NCBI GenBank assembly: GCA_041281825.1
Contig: CP166298.1
Span: 2,790,001 to 2,854,000, forward strand
Length of the DNA stretch: 64,000 bases
Direction of reading: 5' to 3'
Origin: Paenibacillus_D tarimensis_A
Lineage (GTDB): Bacteria; Bacillota; Bacilli; Paenibacillales; Paenibacillaceae
Numbering within the stretch: position 1 is the first letter of the stretch; each line of letters begins with the position of its first letter. Positions 1 to 7,663 of this stretch are shown one piece after another. Below the pieces are notes generated by a model that was not told the origin of the DNA, ran no database searches, and saw only the letters and a list, made by a program, of their open reading frames with translations. A program made the position numbers and the translations under genes.

Positions 1-123
1 GGCAAAATGTTCGTCTCGGTCTACTCCTCGGATGTCATTGAATACAAGCCGCGGGAAGTGCCAGGCATGACAAGAAAGCCCATTCCGGAGGAAAAATCGG
101 TATCCGAGACCGGGTCAAGATGA
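1..123 (+). CDS. C-terminal end of an unidentified protein (partial)
   Basis: An open frame enters from the left edge and stops at TGA 121-123, giving 40 residues that end ...SVSETGSR. It is rich in charged and proline residues and shows no domain I recognise. A hairpin terminator follows directly, which supports this being the true end of a gene on the + strand. The rest of the gene is outside the window. Confidence 0.55.
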   Translation, partial: GKMFVSVYSSDVIEYKPREVPGMTRKPIPEEKSVSETGSR

Positions 124-128
124 TGATT

Positions 129-152
129 GGCCAGGCTGCCCTGCAGCCTGGC
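129..152. terminator. Bidirectional hairpin terminator
   Basis: GCCAGGCTGC pairs with GCAGCCTGGC around a short loop. It lies between two genes that converge on it, the partial CDS on + and clpP on -, so it can serve both. Confidence 0.6.
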
Positions 153-165
153 TTTGCTTGTGCGG

Positions 166-750
166 TTACAGTGAAGTGATCACCTGATCGATGATCCCGT
201 ATTCCAACGCTTCCTGAGCGGACATAAAATAGTCCCGGTCCATATCTTTCTCCACTTTATCCGCAGGCTGTCCGGTTCGTTCGGCCGTAACCTTCACGGA
301 TAGTTCCCGAATGCGGAGAATCCGCTTGGCGCTGATGGCGATGTCGCTCGCCTGTCCTTGCGCGCCTCCGTGCGGCTGGTGGATCATAATTTCGCTGTTC
401 GGCAGCGCGTATCGTTTTCCCTTTTCTCCGGCAAGCAGCAGAATGGCCGCGAAGGAAGCGGCAAATCCCGTGCAAATCGTATGCACCGGCGGTTTAATGA
501 ACTGCATGGTGTCGAAGATTGCAAATCCGGCAGTGGTTGATCCGCCCGGACTGTTGATGTACATGGAGATCTCCTTTTCCGGATTCTCAGCCGTTAGAAA
601 CAACAGCTGGGCGATAATGCTGTTAGCCAATTGATCGTCGATCGCTGAGCCGAGAAACACAATGCGGTCTTTCAGCAGCCGGGAATAAATATCGTATGAT
701 CTTTCGCCGCGGCCGGATTGTTCAATGACGTAAGGAATGTAGGTGCTCAT
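166..750 (-). CDS. clpP: ATP-dependent Clp protease proteolytic subunit (ClpP family paralogue)
   Basis: A 194-residue serine peptidase subunit that would form the proteolytic barrel used with a Clp ATPase in the cytoplasm. The family motifs are visible: NSPGGS (about residue 65), the catalytic serine in TGFAASFAA, the histidine in IMIHQPHGG and the aspartate in DRDYFMSA. The start chosen is the ATG at 750, preceded by a good GGAGGT; the longer frame to 807 has no such site. The active-site segment reads AASFAA instead of the usual AASMGA, so this is more likely an accessory ClpP paralogue than the housekeeping copy. Confidence 0.9.
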   Translation of the reverse strand: MSTYIPYVIEQSGRGERSYDIYSRLLKDRIVFLGSAIDDQLANSIIAQLLFLTAENPEKEISMYINSPGGSTTAGFAIFDTMQFIKPPVHTICTGFAASFAAILLLAGEKGKRYALPNSEIMIHQPHGGAQGQASDIAISAKRILRIRELSVKVTAERTGQPADKVEKDMDRDYFMSAQEALEYGIIDQVITSL

Positions 751-849
751 TTTGGAATACCTCCGGTTTTTGTTGTATTCGTTCTGTAAACGAACCGCAA
801 CCGTCAAAGGATACGGAGAGGAATCTTTTGTAACTCGGAGGCCCTATAT

Positions 850-876
850 TGAAACTTTTTTCGTAAATTGCGTATC
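850..876 (+). promoter_or_regulatory. Candidate ECF-sigma promoter
   Basis: TGAAAC (850-855), 15 bp, then CGTATC (871-876) resembles ECF promoters such as those of sigma-W (TGAAAC-N16-CGTA). It lies upstream of an ECF sigma gene, so autoregulation is a reasonable inference. It is based on sequence similarity only. Confidence 0.4.
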
Positions 877-905
877 TTTTATAAAGCGTTATTCGTTTAC
901 AATAT

Positions 906-964
906 GGAGAGACTTTGAGAAGCAGAGAGACTTTGAGCTCCGCTCAAAGATCCCTATGTAAGGG
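906..964 (+). repeat. Dispersed hairpin repeat, copy A
   Basis: Two GAGAGACTTTGAG units followed by a perfect hairpin (CTTTGAGC-TCC-GCTCAAAG) and ATCCCTATGTAAGG. The same arrangement occurs twice at 58430-58568. In both places it sits just ahead of a ribosome binding site, here in the leader of the sigma gene at 993. Confidence 0.75.
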
Positions 965-992
965 AAAAACTTTTACAGAAGGAGAATGTTCG

Positions 993-1718
993 ATGATCAT
1001 AGCCGATTCTGCAAAGGAAGCCGGGAGCCGGTCTGACGGCCGGAGTCTGGAGAAGCTGCAGGCTGTCGTGCACCGCTATTGCTTGTCTCTGACCGGCTCC
1101 AGTTGGGATGCCGAAGACCTCGCCCAGGACACTTGGCTGAAAGCGATAGGAACTTTAGGCGGTCGCGGACATGCAAATCCTGAAGCGCTGCTGCTCAGGA
1201 TTGCGCGGAACAAATGGATTGATGAGTCGCGGAGAAAGGCCGTCTTCATCAAGATTCTTGAGCGGGAACAGCTGCCCTTGAATAGACCGGATAACGGAAC
1301 TTTAGAAATGGAAATGGTTTTTCAAGCTTTGAATAAGCATTTGTCACCTCTGCAACAGACGGTATTTTTGCTGCGGGACGTATTCAGATACTCGATCGAG
1401 GAAGCGGCCGACATCCTTCAAACAACGAAGGGGGCGGTGAAGGCAGCGCTCCACCGGGCACGCCTTTCGCTGGAAGCCGTCCGGTACGATCTGGAGAAAG
1501 AAACACTGCCGCATCCCGATGATGAGGGTTTGAAAGCCTACCTGCACGCAATGGTGTCAGCCTACCGATTAGGGGATATTGCAACGCTTGTGGAGCTCAT
1601 GGCACAAGGTGAAATCGAGCCGGCAGCGGTAACCGGCATCGTGCAAAACAGGGTTCTCCAACAACAGAGTACGCAAAATACGCCGACCGCCCGAATGACC
1701 TTACGGATGGCAGCATAG
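993..1718 (+). CDS. ECF-type RNA polymerase sigma factor
   Basis: A 241-residue sigma-70 family protein. Region 2 (about residues 20-85) contains DAEDLAQDTWLKA, typical of the core-binding and -10 reading helix. Region 4 (about 115-165) contains LSPLQQTVFLLRDVF and an HTH ending KAALHRARLSLE. About 70 further residues follow, a short C-terminal extension; this is shorter than the SnoaL-like domain of ECF41-type factors. The start is ATG 993 with GAAGGAGAA upstream. No anti-sigma gene is adjacent. The leader carries the dispersed hairpin repeat and a candidate ECF promoter. Confidence 0.85.
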   Translation: MIIADSAKEAGSRSDGRSLEKLQAVVHRYCLSLTGSSWDAEDLAQDTWLKAIGTLGGRGHANPEALLLRIARNKWIDESRRKAVFIKILEREQLPLNRPDNGTLEMEMVFQALNKHLSPLQQTVFLLRDVFRYSIEEAADILQTTKGAVKAALHRARLSLEAVRYDLEKETLPHPDDEGLKAYLHAMVSAYRLGDIATLVELMAQGEIEPAAVTGIVQNRVLQQQSTQNTPTARMTLRMAA

Positions 1719-1744
1719 CAGAATATAATTGTGGTTAACAGAAA

Positions 1745-1779
1745 ATAAAGCCTGCCGGGTTATCACGGCAGGCTTTATT
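1745..1779. terminator. Bidirectional terminator
   Basis: AATAAAGCCTGCCG pairs with CGGCAGGCTTTATT around an 8-nt loop. It lies between the sigma gene (+) and the LysR gene (-), and overlaps the last codons of the latter. Confidence 0.75.
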
Positions 1780-2665
1780 TTACGTCAGCCATTTCCGCTT
1801 GTTCGAAATAGCGGACGAGAAAATCGAGAAATTGACGTGCCGCCTTGGAGAAATAACGTTTCTTATGCCAGATCAATTGAAATTGACGCCTGCACACCGG
1901 ATAGTCTATCGACAATATAGTGAGACGGGAATCCGGATCTTTGCCGCAGCCTCCGATCAAGGCAACCCCGAGTCCTGCGCGGACCAGCTTAGCAATAGCG
2001 GCCGGCTCGTCAACCCGGCATACGATATTGGGTGTTATTCCCGCTTTCCGGAAGAACGACTCGTTCATGGGCTGGAATAACAAGCCCTCCTTATAGGCGA
2101 TAAAGGGTTCATCGGCAATTTCGTCTAAGGAAACGCTTTTACGAGCTGCGAGCCGATGGCCGGGAGGAACCGCAAGAAAAACCTCTTCCTCCAGCACGGT
2201 CGCAGATTCTAAATCCGGGCCATCTATCGGCAGAACCGTAAAGCATACGTCAACCGCACCGGCTTCAAGAAGCTGTTCCATCTCTTCCGCTGCAGCCTGA
2301 GTTATTTTAAAATTGACTTTAGGATATTGAGCAAGGAACGCGGTTAGCGGTTCCGTGAGACGATCCAAGGTTGTAGTTGCCAGATGAATGCTCCCCTGCT
2401 CCAGCCCCGCAAGTTCGGAAACTTCCTTTCGGCCTTCGTCTAATGCCGTGAGCGCAGTCTCAACTTTTTTTAAAAAAGCTTTGCCAAACGTATTCAAACG
2501 GATTTGCCTGCCTTGACGGTCAAACAATGGTACTCCCAAATGCTCTTCCAAGCGGGAGATCGTCTTGCTGAGTGCCGGCTGGGCGATTCTCAGCTCCTGC
2601 GCAGCCTTCGTCATATGTTCCAGTCTGGCGACCTTCTGAAAATATTGCAGCTGAAGCAATTCCAT
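1775..2665 (-). CDS. LysR-family transcriptional regulator
   Basis: A 296-residue LysR regulator. The N-terminal winged HTH is clear (MELLQLQYFQKVARLEHMT then ALSKTISRLEEHLGVPLFDR), followed by a periplasmic-binding-protein-like effector domain (about 90-290). It is divergent from the MFS transporter at 2819, the usual arrangement for a regulator of its neighbour, so it probably controls that transporter. The effector is unknown. The start ATG has a GAAAGGAG site. Confidence 0.9.
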   Translation of the reverse strand: MELLQLQYFQKVARLEHMTKAAQELRIAQPALSKTISRLEEHLGVPLFDRQGRQIRLNTFGKAFLKKVETALTALDEGRKEVSELAGLEQGSIHLATTTLDRLTEPLTAFLAQYPKVNFKITQAAAEEMEQLLEAGAVDVCFTVLPIDGPDLESATVLEEEVFLAVPPGHRLAARKSVSLDEIADEPFIAYKEGLLFQPMNESFFRKAGITPNIVCRVDEPAAIAKLVRAGLGVALIGGCGKDPDSRLTILSIDYPVCRRQFQLIWHKKRYFSKAARQFLDFLVRYFEQAEMADVK

Positions 2666-2741
2666 TCTTATACTCCTTTCATAACCTTCAAGGAATGAAT
2701 CACATGGTTCAAGATATATTTTTAATTATCTATCCTCCATT

Positions 2742-2756
2742 ATACAATAAATGTAT
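2742..2756. promoter_or_regulatory. Candidate LysR-type operator
   Basis: ATACA-N5-TGTAT is a perfect short dyad fitting the T-N11-A motif of LysR proteins. It lies in the divergent spacer between the LysR and MFS genes. Inferred only from position and symmetry. Confidence 0.4.
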
Positions 2757-2818
2757 GCATGCGGACGTGAATTTTCCCGGGAAAAAGAGGCTTGCCCAGT
2801 TCGGAGGATGGTGAATAC

Positions 2819-4201
2819 ATGCAAAGTCAAAGATTAATTCGTATCCTCGCATTCACCCTTGTCATTACCTTAATGAGTGCGACCATGTACAATATCGTAT
2901 TGCCTGAGATTGCCAAAGAGTTTCAACTGACCTATGCGCAAGTGAGCTGGGTGACGTCGGCCTTTCTGCTCATCTATGCGATCGGATCCGTTATTTACGG
3001 CAAGCTTGCCGACGTTTACAAGCTCAAAAACCTGATTACGTTTGGATTGATCTTCTTTGCTCTTGGTTCAATAGTCGGATTGTGCGCACAATCGTACGGG
3101 ATGGTTCTGCTCGGCCGGATTTTACAGGCTGCCGGGGCCGCGGTCATTCCGGCGACGTCCGTTATTATACCGGTCCGTTATTTTTCGGAGGAGAACCGGG
3201 GCCGCGCTTTGGGCATTGCAGCTACAGGCATGGCGATCGGCGCATCACTTGGCCCCGTCATTGCCGCATTCATCGTCGGTATTGCCCATTGGCGATGGTT
3301 GTTCTGTATTCCGCTGCTTACCTTACTCCTATTGCCGTTTTACCGTAAGTATATGGAGGATGATCGAAGCAAAGGGGGCACGATCGATTGGCTCGGCGGC
3401 GGCCTGCTGGCCGGGGCGGTAGCGCTGCTGCTGCTTGCAATAACGAATGAGACATGGATGTTGGCTGCCGGCTGCTTGTTCCTATTGCTATTGTTCATCG
3501 TCCGAATACGCTCCGCGGCGGAGCCGTTTATTCAACCCCGGTTGTTTAGAAATAAAAGCTACTCGCTTGGTCTGACGATTGCATTCCTTGCAACGGGAAT
3601 CGGGTACTCTCTTGCTTTTCTGAGCCCGCAGCTATTGTCCGATGTCCACGATTTGGCCCCGCAGCTGATCGGGGTTGCAATGGTCCCTGCCGCGGTCGCT
3701 TCAGCGTTATTGGGGCGCAAAGGCGGCAAGCTGGCGGATCTTAAAGGCAGTGCATTCCTATTTTACACGGCATCGGCATTGCTGCTGCTCTGTTTTGTGC
3801 TGTTATCTTCTTTTGCAGGAAGCTCGCCGTTGTTATTTGCCCTCATCCTGATATTCGGAAATGTAGGACAGACGTTCTTGCTGATCACCTTCTCCAAAGC
3901 GATATCCGTTTCGCTGCCTAAGGAGCAAACCGGGGTAGGCATGGGAATGATGGCGTTGCTGAACTTTATTGCCGGCGCCGTTTCCGCAGCCGTATACAGC
4001 AAAACGGTTGACCAAGGTTCGAGCATGCAATGGAATCCGGTAAATACGAATGCGGACGCATTCGTTTACAGTAACATTTATATTGTACTTGCACTGCTTC
4101 ATCTCAGCATTTTACTGGTATATTACGTCCAATTCGGCCGGGCATCGCGCAGTAAACCCGAGTACGGGAAGAACCGCCTTGCCGCAAGCGACCCGCAATG
4201 A
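2819..4201 (+). CDS. MFS drug-type transporter
   Basis: A 460-residue membrane protein with about 12-14 hydrophobic segments, of the major facilitator superfamily drug/H+ antiporter type. It shows the LPEIAKEFQ...SWVTSAFLL start, the loop motif YGKLADVYKLK and GRILQAAGAAVIPA. The start chosen is ATG 2819 after CGGAGGA. It resembles the transporter at 59546 in architecture. Its divergent LysR neighbour probably regulates it. The substrate is not predictable. Confidence 0.88.
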   Translation: MQSQRLIRILAFTLVITLMSATMYNIVLPEIAKEFQLTYAQVSWVTSAFLLIYAIGSVIYGKLADVYKLKNLITFGLIFFALGSIVGLCAQSYGMVLLGRILQAAGAAVIPATSVIIPVRYFSEENRGRALGIAATGMAIGASLGPVIAAFIVGIAHWRWLFCIPLLTLLLLPFYRKYMEDDRSKGGTIDWLGGGLLAGAVALLLLAITNETWMLAAGCLFLLLLFIVRIRSAAEPFIQPRLFRNKSYSLGLTIAFLATGIGYSLAFLSPQLLSDVHDLAPQLIGVAMVPAAVASALLGRKGGKLADLKGSAFLFYTASALLLLCFVLLSSFAGSSPLLFALILIFGNVGQTFLLITFSKAISVSLPKEQTGVGMGMMALLNFIAGAVSAAVYSKTVDQGSSMQWNPVNTNADAFVYSNIYIVLALLHLSILLVYYVQFGRASRSKPEYGKNRLAASDPQ

Positions 4202-4210
4202 ACTTAAATA

Positions 4211-4247
4211 AACAACCACCTCCATAAAGAATCGGGAGTGGTTGTTT
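4211..4247. terminator. Hairpin terminator
   Basis: AACAACCACCTCC pairs with GGGAGTGGTTGTT and is followed by T residues on +. It separates the converging MFS gene and the proline-rich gene. Confidence 0.7.
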
Positions 4248-4282
4248 TAGTGTGTTGCAGTAATGTATATGGTTTTGAAGAA

Positions 4283-4882
4283 TCAGCAAAGGGCGAACAA
4301 TATTTGAAAGTCGGGAATAATGCATGGTGAGAAGAACGGGTAACAATAACCGATAACAAAACCGAACAGATTCGTAACCGGCCACATGAGATAAACATTC
4401 GTAAAGGTGAATACCAGCGACCATCGGTAATAGCAGAAGCCGGGAAGGATACGTTCTTCCGGTTCTCTTAGGGCTCCGGAACCGAGCTGCGTGATTTGAA
4501 GCGCATGCTGTAAGGATTGCGGACGTTGTTGAATGATGGATTGCAGCATTTGGGGATTTCGACTAAGCATATCGTACAGCATGATCATTTGTGCAGGCGG
4601 CTGACCGACCGGCCTTTGATGCTGGCTGAGAATCGATTGCAATTGGGTTTGAGAAAGCTGCGGAGGCGCTCCGGTCTGGGGCGGCATTCCGGGCTGTATA
4701 GGTATTCCAGGTTGCAAAGGAGGGGGCGGGGTTGGAAATAATCCTCCTCCGGGAGGCATCGTTCCAGGCTGGAAAGGGGGGAACGGCAAAGACGGTGTCC
4801 CCGGGCCTACCCAGGGCGGTTGGAAAGCACGGTCGTCAGACCACCAATTCGGGAGTTCAGGATAATAGCTTTGAAACGACAT
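4283..4882 (-). CDS. Proline-rich hypothetical protein
   Basis: A 199-residue protein. Residues 20-75 are a low-complexity stretch of Pro, Gly and Gln; 80-140 form a likely helical region (QNQLQ-type, MLSRNPQMLQSIIQQ); the C-terminal third is aromatic and hydrophobic (GFVIGYCYPFF). I do not recognise the family; the composition suggests a surface or spore-associated protein. The start is taken as ATG 4882 because the upstream GTG lies too close to the AAAGGG site. Confidence 0.6.
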   Translation of the reverse strand: MSFQSYYPELPNWWSDDRAFQPPWVGPGTPSLPFPPFQPGTMPPGGGLFPTPPPPLQPGIPIQPGMPPQTGAPPQLSQTQLQSILSQHQRPVGQPPAQMIMLYDMLSRNPQMLQSIIQQRPQSLQHALQITQLGSGALREPEERILPGFCYYRWSLVFTFTNVYLMWPVTNLFGFVIGYCYPFFSPCIIPDFQILFALC

Positions 4883-5134
4883 TGCTGGCAGCACCCTTTC
4901 ATTAGGTCATTCCACAACATTATGTTATGCGGCATTTGCCCATAAGTGCGGATAATCAATATTTTTCGAACGATGAATAGCAACTATAGTAATGGACGCA
5001 GCGTCCAATTAATCGGAATGATAACAGTTTAGGGCAAGAGAACCGAAACGGCACAAAGTATATACGGTAACCTATGCTGGGATCCGGATACGAAAGAGCC
5101 ATCGATTGGATGCATCAATCGCAGAATAAAGGCG

Positions 5135-5165
5135 TTGACTTTGACGTTACGTAAAGGTGTAAAGT
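5135..5165 (+). promoter_or_regulatory. MerR-type promoter/operator with 19-bp spacer
   Basis: TTGACT (5135-5140) and TAAAGT (5160-5165) are separated by 19 bp that contain the imperfect dyad CTTTGACGTTACGTAAAG. The over-long spacer with a central dyad is the hallmark of promoters controlled by MerR proteins. It lies just upstream of the MerR-TipAS gene and indicates autoregulation. The rest of 4895-5134 shows nothing clear. Confidence 0.75.
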
Positions 5166-5187
5166 AATGGTGTCAGGAGGTGAGCAG

Positions 5188-5952
5188 ATGGAATACACCG
5201 TGTTGAAGCTGGGCCGATTGGCAGGAGTCAGCACCCGGACGCTGCGGTATTACGATGAGATTGGCATTCTTAAGCCGGCGAGAGTGAGCTCATCGGGATA
5301 CCGGATTTACGGCGAGACGGAAGTTGACAGGCTGCAGCAAATTTTATTTTACAGAGAGCTAGGGGTCAGTCTGGACCAGATTAAAGAAATGATATCCGCC
5401 CCTTCCTTCAACAGTGCCCATGCGCTTAAACAACATCGGGAACAACTCCTTGACAAAAGAAAACAATTGGATTTGCTGATCGCTAATGTTGAAAAAACGA
5501 TAGCGGCGGCAGAAGGGAGAGCTACGATGACGAATAAAGAAAAATTCGAGGGCTTCAAGCAAAAGATGATTGAAGAGAACGAAAACAAGTACGGGAAAGA
5601 AATTCGGGAAAAGTATGGTGACGGTGTCGTTGACAAGTCCAATGCCAACCTTAGGAACATGACGCAGGAACAATATGATGAGGTTACTCGACTCGCAGGC
5701 GAAGTGGCCTCAACGTTGGCTGAAGCTTTCAAAACCGGCGATCCTGCCGGAGAGCTTGCGCAAAAGGCAGTGGATCTGCATAAGCAATGGCTCACTTATT
5801 ATTGGAGCGAGTACAGTAAAGATGCGCATGCGGGCGTCGCCCAAATGTATGTGGATGACGAACGGTTCAAGGCGTATTATGATGAAAACCAACCGGGGAC
5901 CGCTGAATTTCTTAGGGACGCTATTCTTATCTACACTGGGTTCAAAAGTTAG
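5188..5952 (+). CDS. MerR-family regulator with TipAS antibiotic-recognition domain
   Basis: A 254-residue regulator. The N-terminal MerR HTH is clear (LGRLAGVSTRTLRYYDEIGIL, about residues 7-27), followed by a coiled-coil dimerisation helix (80-115) and a TipAS domain (about 130-250) with the typical FEGFKQKMIEENE start and AYYDENQPGTAEFLRDAI end. TipAS domains bind thiopeptides or other multidrug ligands. AGGAGG precedes ATG 5188. An autoregulatory promoter lies directly upstream. Confidence 0.92.
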   Translation: MEYTVLKLGRLAGVSTRTLRYYDEIGILKPARVSSSGYRIYGETEVDRLQQILFYRELGVSLDQIKEMISAPSFNSAHALKQHREQLLDKRKQLDLLIANVEKTIAAAEGRATMTNKEKFEGFKQKMIEENENKYGKEIREKYGDGVVDKSNANLRNMTQEQYDEVTRLAGEVASTLAEAFKTGDPAGELAQKAVDLHKQWLTYYWSEYSKDAHAGVAQMYVDDERFKAYYDENQPGTAEFLRDAILIYTGFKS

Positions 5953-5963
5953 AGTTCCAGAGG

Positions 5964-6003
5964 AGAGGCTGTGACGCAATCGTTCGACTGCGTTGCAGTC
6001 TCT
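5964..6003 (+). terminator. Hairpin terminator
   Basis: AGAGGCTGTGACGCA pairs imperfectly with TGCGTTGCAGTCTCT and is followed by a T-rich stretch just after the MerR stop codon. Confidence 0.6.
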
Positions 6004-6129
6004 TTGTTTGCGCGATCCGCTTCATCTTGAACCGGTTTTAGGGTACAATTATTGGAAGAACAAGTGAACAAGCGGGTGTAATGTAGGCAGCTTTGGGCCG
6101 GCGCCGGCTAAAAGAAGGAGATATTATAC

Positions 6130-6633
6130 ATGCCAATGGAAATCGAACGAAAATTTCTTCTGAGCGAGTCGCTGGACTCCATCATGAAAAGGCCGGAGAT
6201 CCGCTTCAGGTCGGAGCACCGGATTGAGCAAACGTACCTCGCGATCGATGAGCAGCAAGAGCTGAGAGTACGAAAAATCAAGGATTTGGCTACATACGAA
6301 ACGGAGTTTACACATACATTCAAGAATGGAAACGGGCTTGCCAGGGAGGAAATTGAAATTTCCATATCGGAAGGGATCTACGAGCAATTGATGCGTGCAC
6401 ACCAGGCCGTTCCGCTTACGAAGAACCGGATCGCTGCCGAGTGGGAAGGCAGGGTGGTGGAGATTGATTGTTACGATCAGCTTGAACTGACGGTGGCCGA
6501 GGTTGAATTCGATTCGGAAGAGGAGGCGAATGCCTTCGTTCCGCCGAACTGGCTCGGCCGGGATATTAGTTCTGAACGTCAATACAGCAACAAGACCGTG
6601 TGGAGGGAGCTTCAACGAAATAAGAATCTGTAG
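6130..6633 (+). CDS. CYTH-domain triphosphate-binding protein
   Basis: A 167-residue protein of the CYTH/triphosphate tunnel family, which hydrolyses or cyclises triphosphate substrates with divalent metal. The signature EIERKFLL (ExExK) is at residue 4-11; charged strands follow (ELRVRKIKD, REEIEISIS, VEIDCYDQ, VAEVEFDSEEEA). GAAGGAGAT precedes ATG 6130. It is the first of three closely spaced genes (gaps of 14 and 32 bp) with DinB and CsaA. The natural substrate is unknown. Confidence 0.88.
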   Translation: MPMEIERKFLLSESLDSIMKRPEIRFRSEHRIEQTYLAIDEQQELRVRKIKDLATYETEFTHTFKNGNGLAREEIEISISEGIYEQLMRAHQAVPLTKNRIAAEWEGRVVEIDCYDQLELTVAEVEFDSEEEANAFVPPNWLGRDISSERQYSNKTVWRELQRNKNL

Positions 6634-6647
6634 AGGAGCGAATCGTC

Positions 6648-7112
6648 ATGAGGAACCATATCATTCGCATGTTTGAGCACGTAGGCTGGGCTGACAGGAA
6701 AATCGTTGATGCACTTCAATCCGTCCCTAACCCGCCGGAAACGGCTGTTGATCTATTTGCACATGTGCTTGCCGCAGAGAAAGTCTGGTTATCCCGTTTG
6801 ACTGAAACGGACTGCTCGCAATATCCGATATGGCCCAAGTTAAGTCCGGAGCAATGCGCCCGTCTCGCTCACGATAATCACAAGGGGTACAATATATATC
6901 TCGGCAGCATTACCGATAATGACTTACAGAAAATCGTATCTTATCGAACCAGCAGCGGCATCGAATTTGACACCGCAGTTATTGATATTTTGACACATGT
7001 CTCTTTGCACGGCGCTTATCACCGCGGCCAAATCTCATCCGGTCTGCGAAGCGGAGGTTTCGAACCGGTCAGCACGGACTATATCCTATTTGTCAGGCAG
7101 TTGGAGCTTTGA
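6648..7112 (+). CDS. DinB-family metal-binding four-helix protein
   Basis: A 154-residue DinB/YfiT-like protein. It has histidines in the expected helices (FAHVLAAEKVWLSRL near residue 38, and HVSLHGAYHRGQI near 125) that would bind metal. Proteins of this fold include thiol-dependent transferases. It lies 14 bp after the CYTH gene, probably in the same transcript. The substrate is unknown. Confidence 0.85.
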   Translation: MRNHIIRMFEHVGWADRKIVDALQSVPNPPETAVDLFAHVLAAEKVWLSRLTETDCSQYPIWPKLSPEQCARLAHDNHKGYNIYLGSITDNDLQKIVSYRTSSGIEFDTAVIDILTHVSLHGAYHRGQISSGLRSGGFEPVSTDYILFVRQLEL

Positions 7113-7144
7113 GAAAAGATATCTAGTAAAGCGAGTGAGTTCAA

Positions 7145-7474
7145 ATGGCGACAATAGAGGATTTTTTGAAGCTGGATCTTCGAATCGGTACGGTCATTAA
7201 AGCGGAGCCGTTTCCGGAGGCAAGAAAACCGGCCATTAAATTGGAGATTGATTTCGGAGAGCTTGGCGTCAAACGCTCTTCCGCGCAAATAACGAAACGG
7301 TATGAACCGGAACAGCTTGTCGGCCGCCAGGTAGCCGCGGTCGTTAATTTTCCCGTCAGAAGAATTGCCGGTTATGAGTCTGAAGTGTTAGTTATCGGCG
7401 GTGTACCCGAAGAAGGGGATGTGATTCTCTTAAGGACGGATGAACCGGTTAAGAATGGTACTCCTATTGCATAG
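7145..7474 (+). CDS. csaA: CsaA-type tRNA-binding chaperone-like protein
   Basis: A 109-residue single-domain OB-fold protein of the tRNA-binding (EMAP/CsaA) family, the usual size for CsaA. It contains DLRIGTVIKAEPFPEARKPA, FGELGVKRSSAQIT and VAAVVNFPVRRIAG, all typical of CsaA, a protein with export-chaperone-like activity in Bacillus. It is the last gene of the CYTH-DinB-CsaA run. Confidence 0.92.
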   Translation: MATIEDFLKLDLRIGTVIKAEPFPEARKPAIKLEIDFGELGVKRSSAQITKRYEPEQLVGRQVAAVVNFPVRRIAGYESEVLVIGGVPEEGDVILLRTDEPVKNGTPIA

Positions 7475-7493
7475 TGCAACGGCAATCCCAATG

Positions 7494-7520
7494 ATCCGCG
7501 CGGCTGCGTGGATTTTTTTT
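7494..7520 (+). terminator. Rho-independent terminator
   Basis: ATCCGCGC pairs with GCGTGGAT (one G-T pair) around a 4-nt loop and runs into seven T residues, after csaA. Confidence 0.75.
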
Positions 7521-7663
7521 GCGGTATACCGGTGGGAATTTTTTCATTGCCGCTCCTCCACTGAAACATAACGCTCTTTCCGAACGTTATGAGAGTAGCC
7601 AAGAAATCGATGCCAATAAGAAATATGACTCGCGGCATTAAAAAATAAAGGGAGGGACTCACA

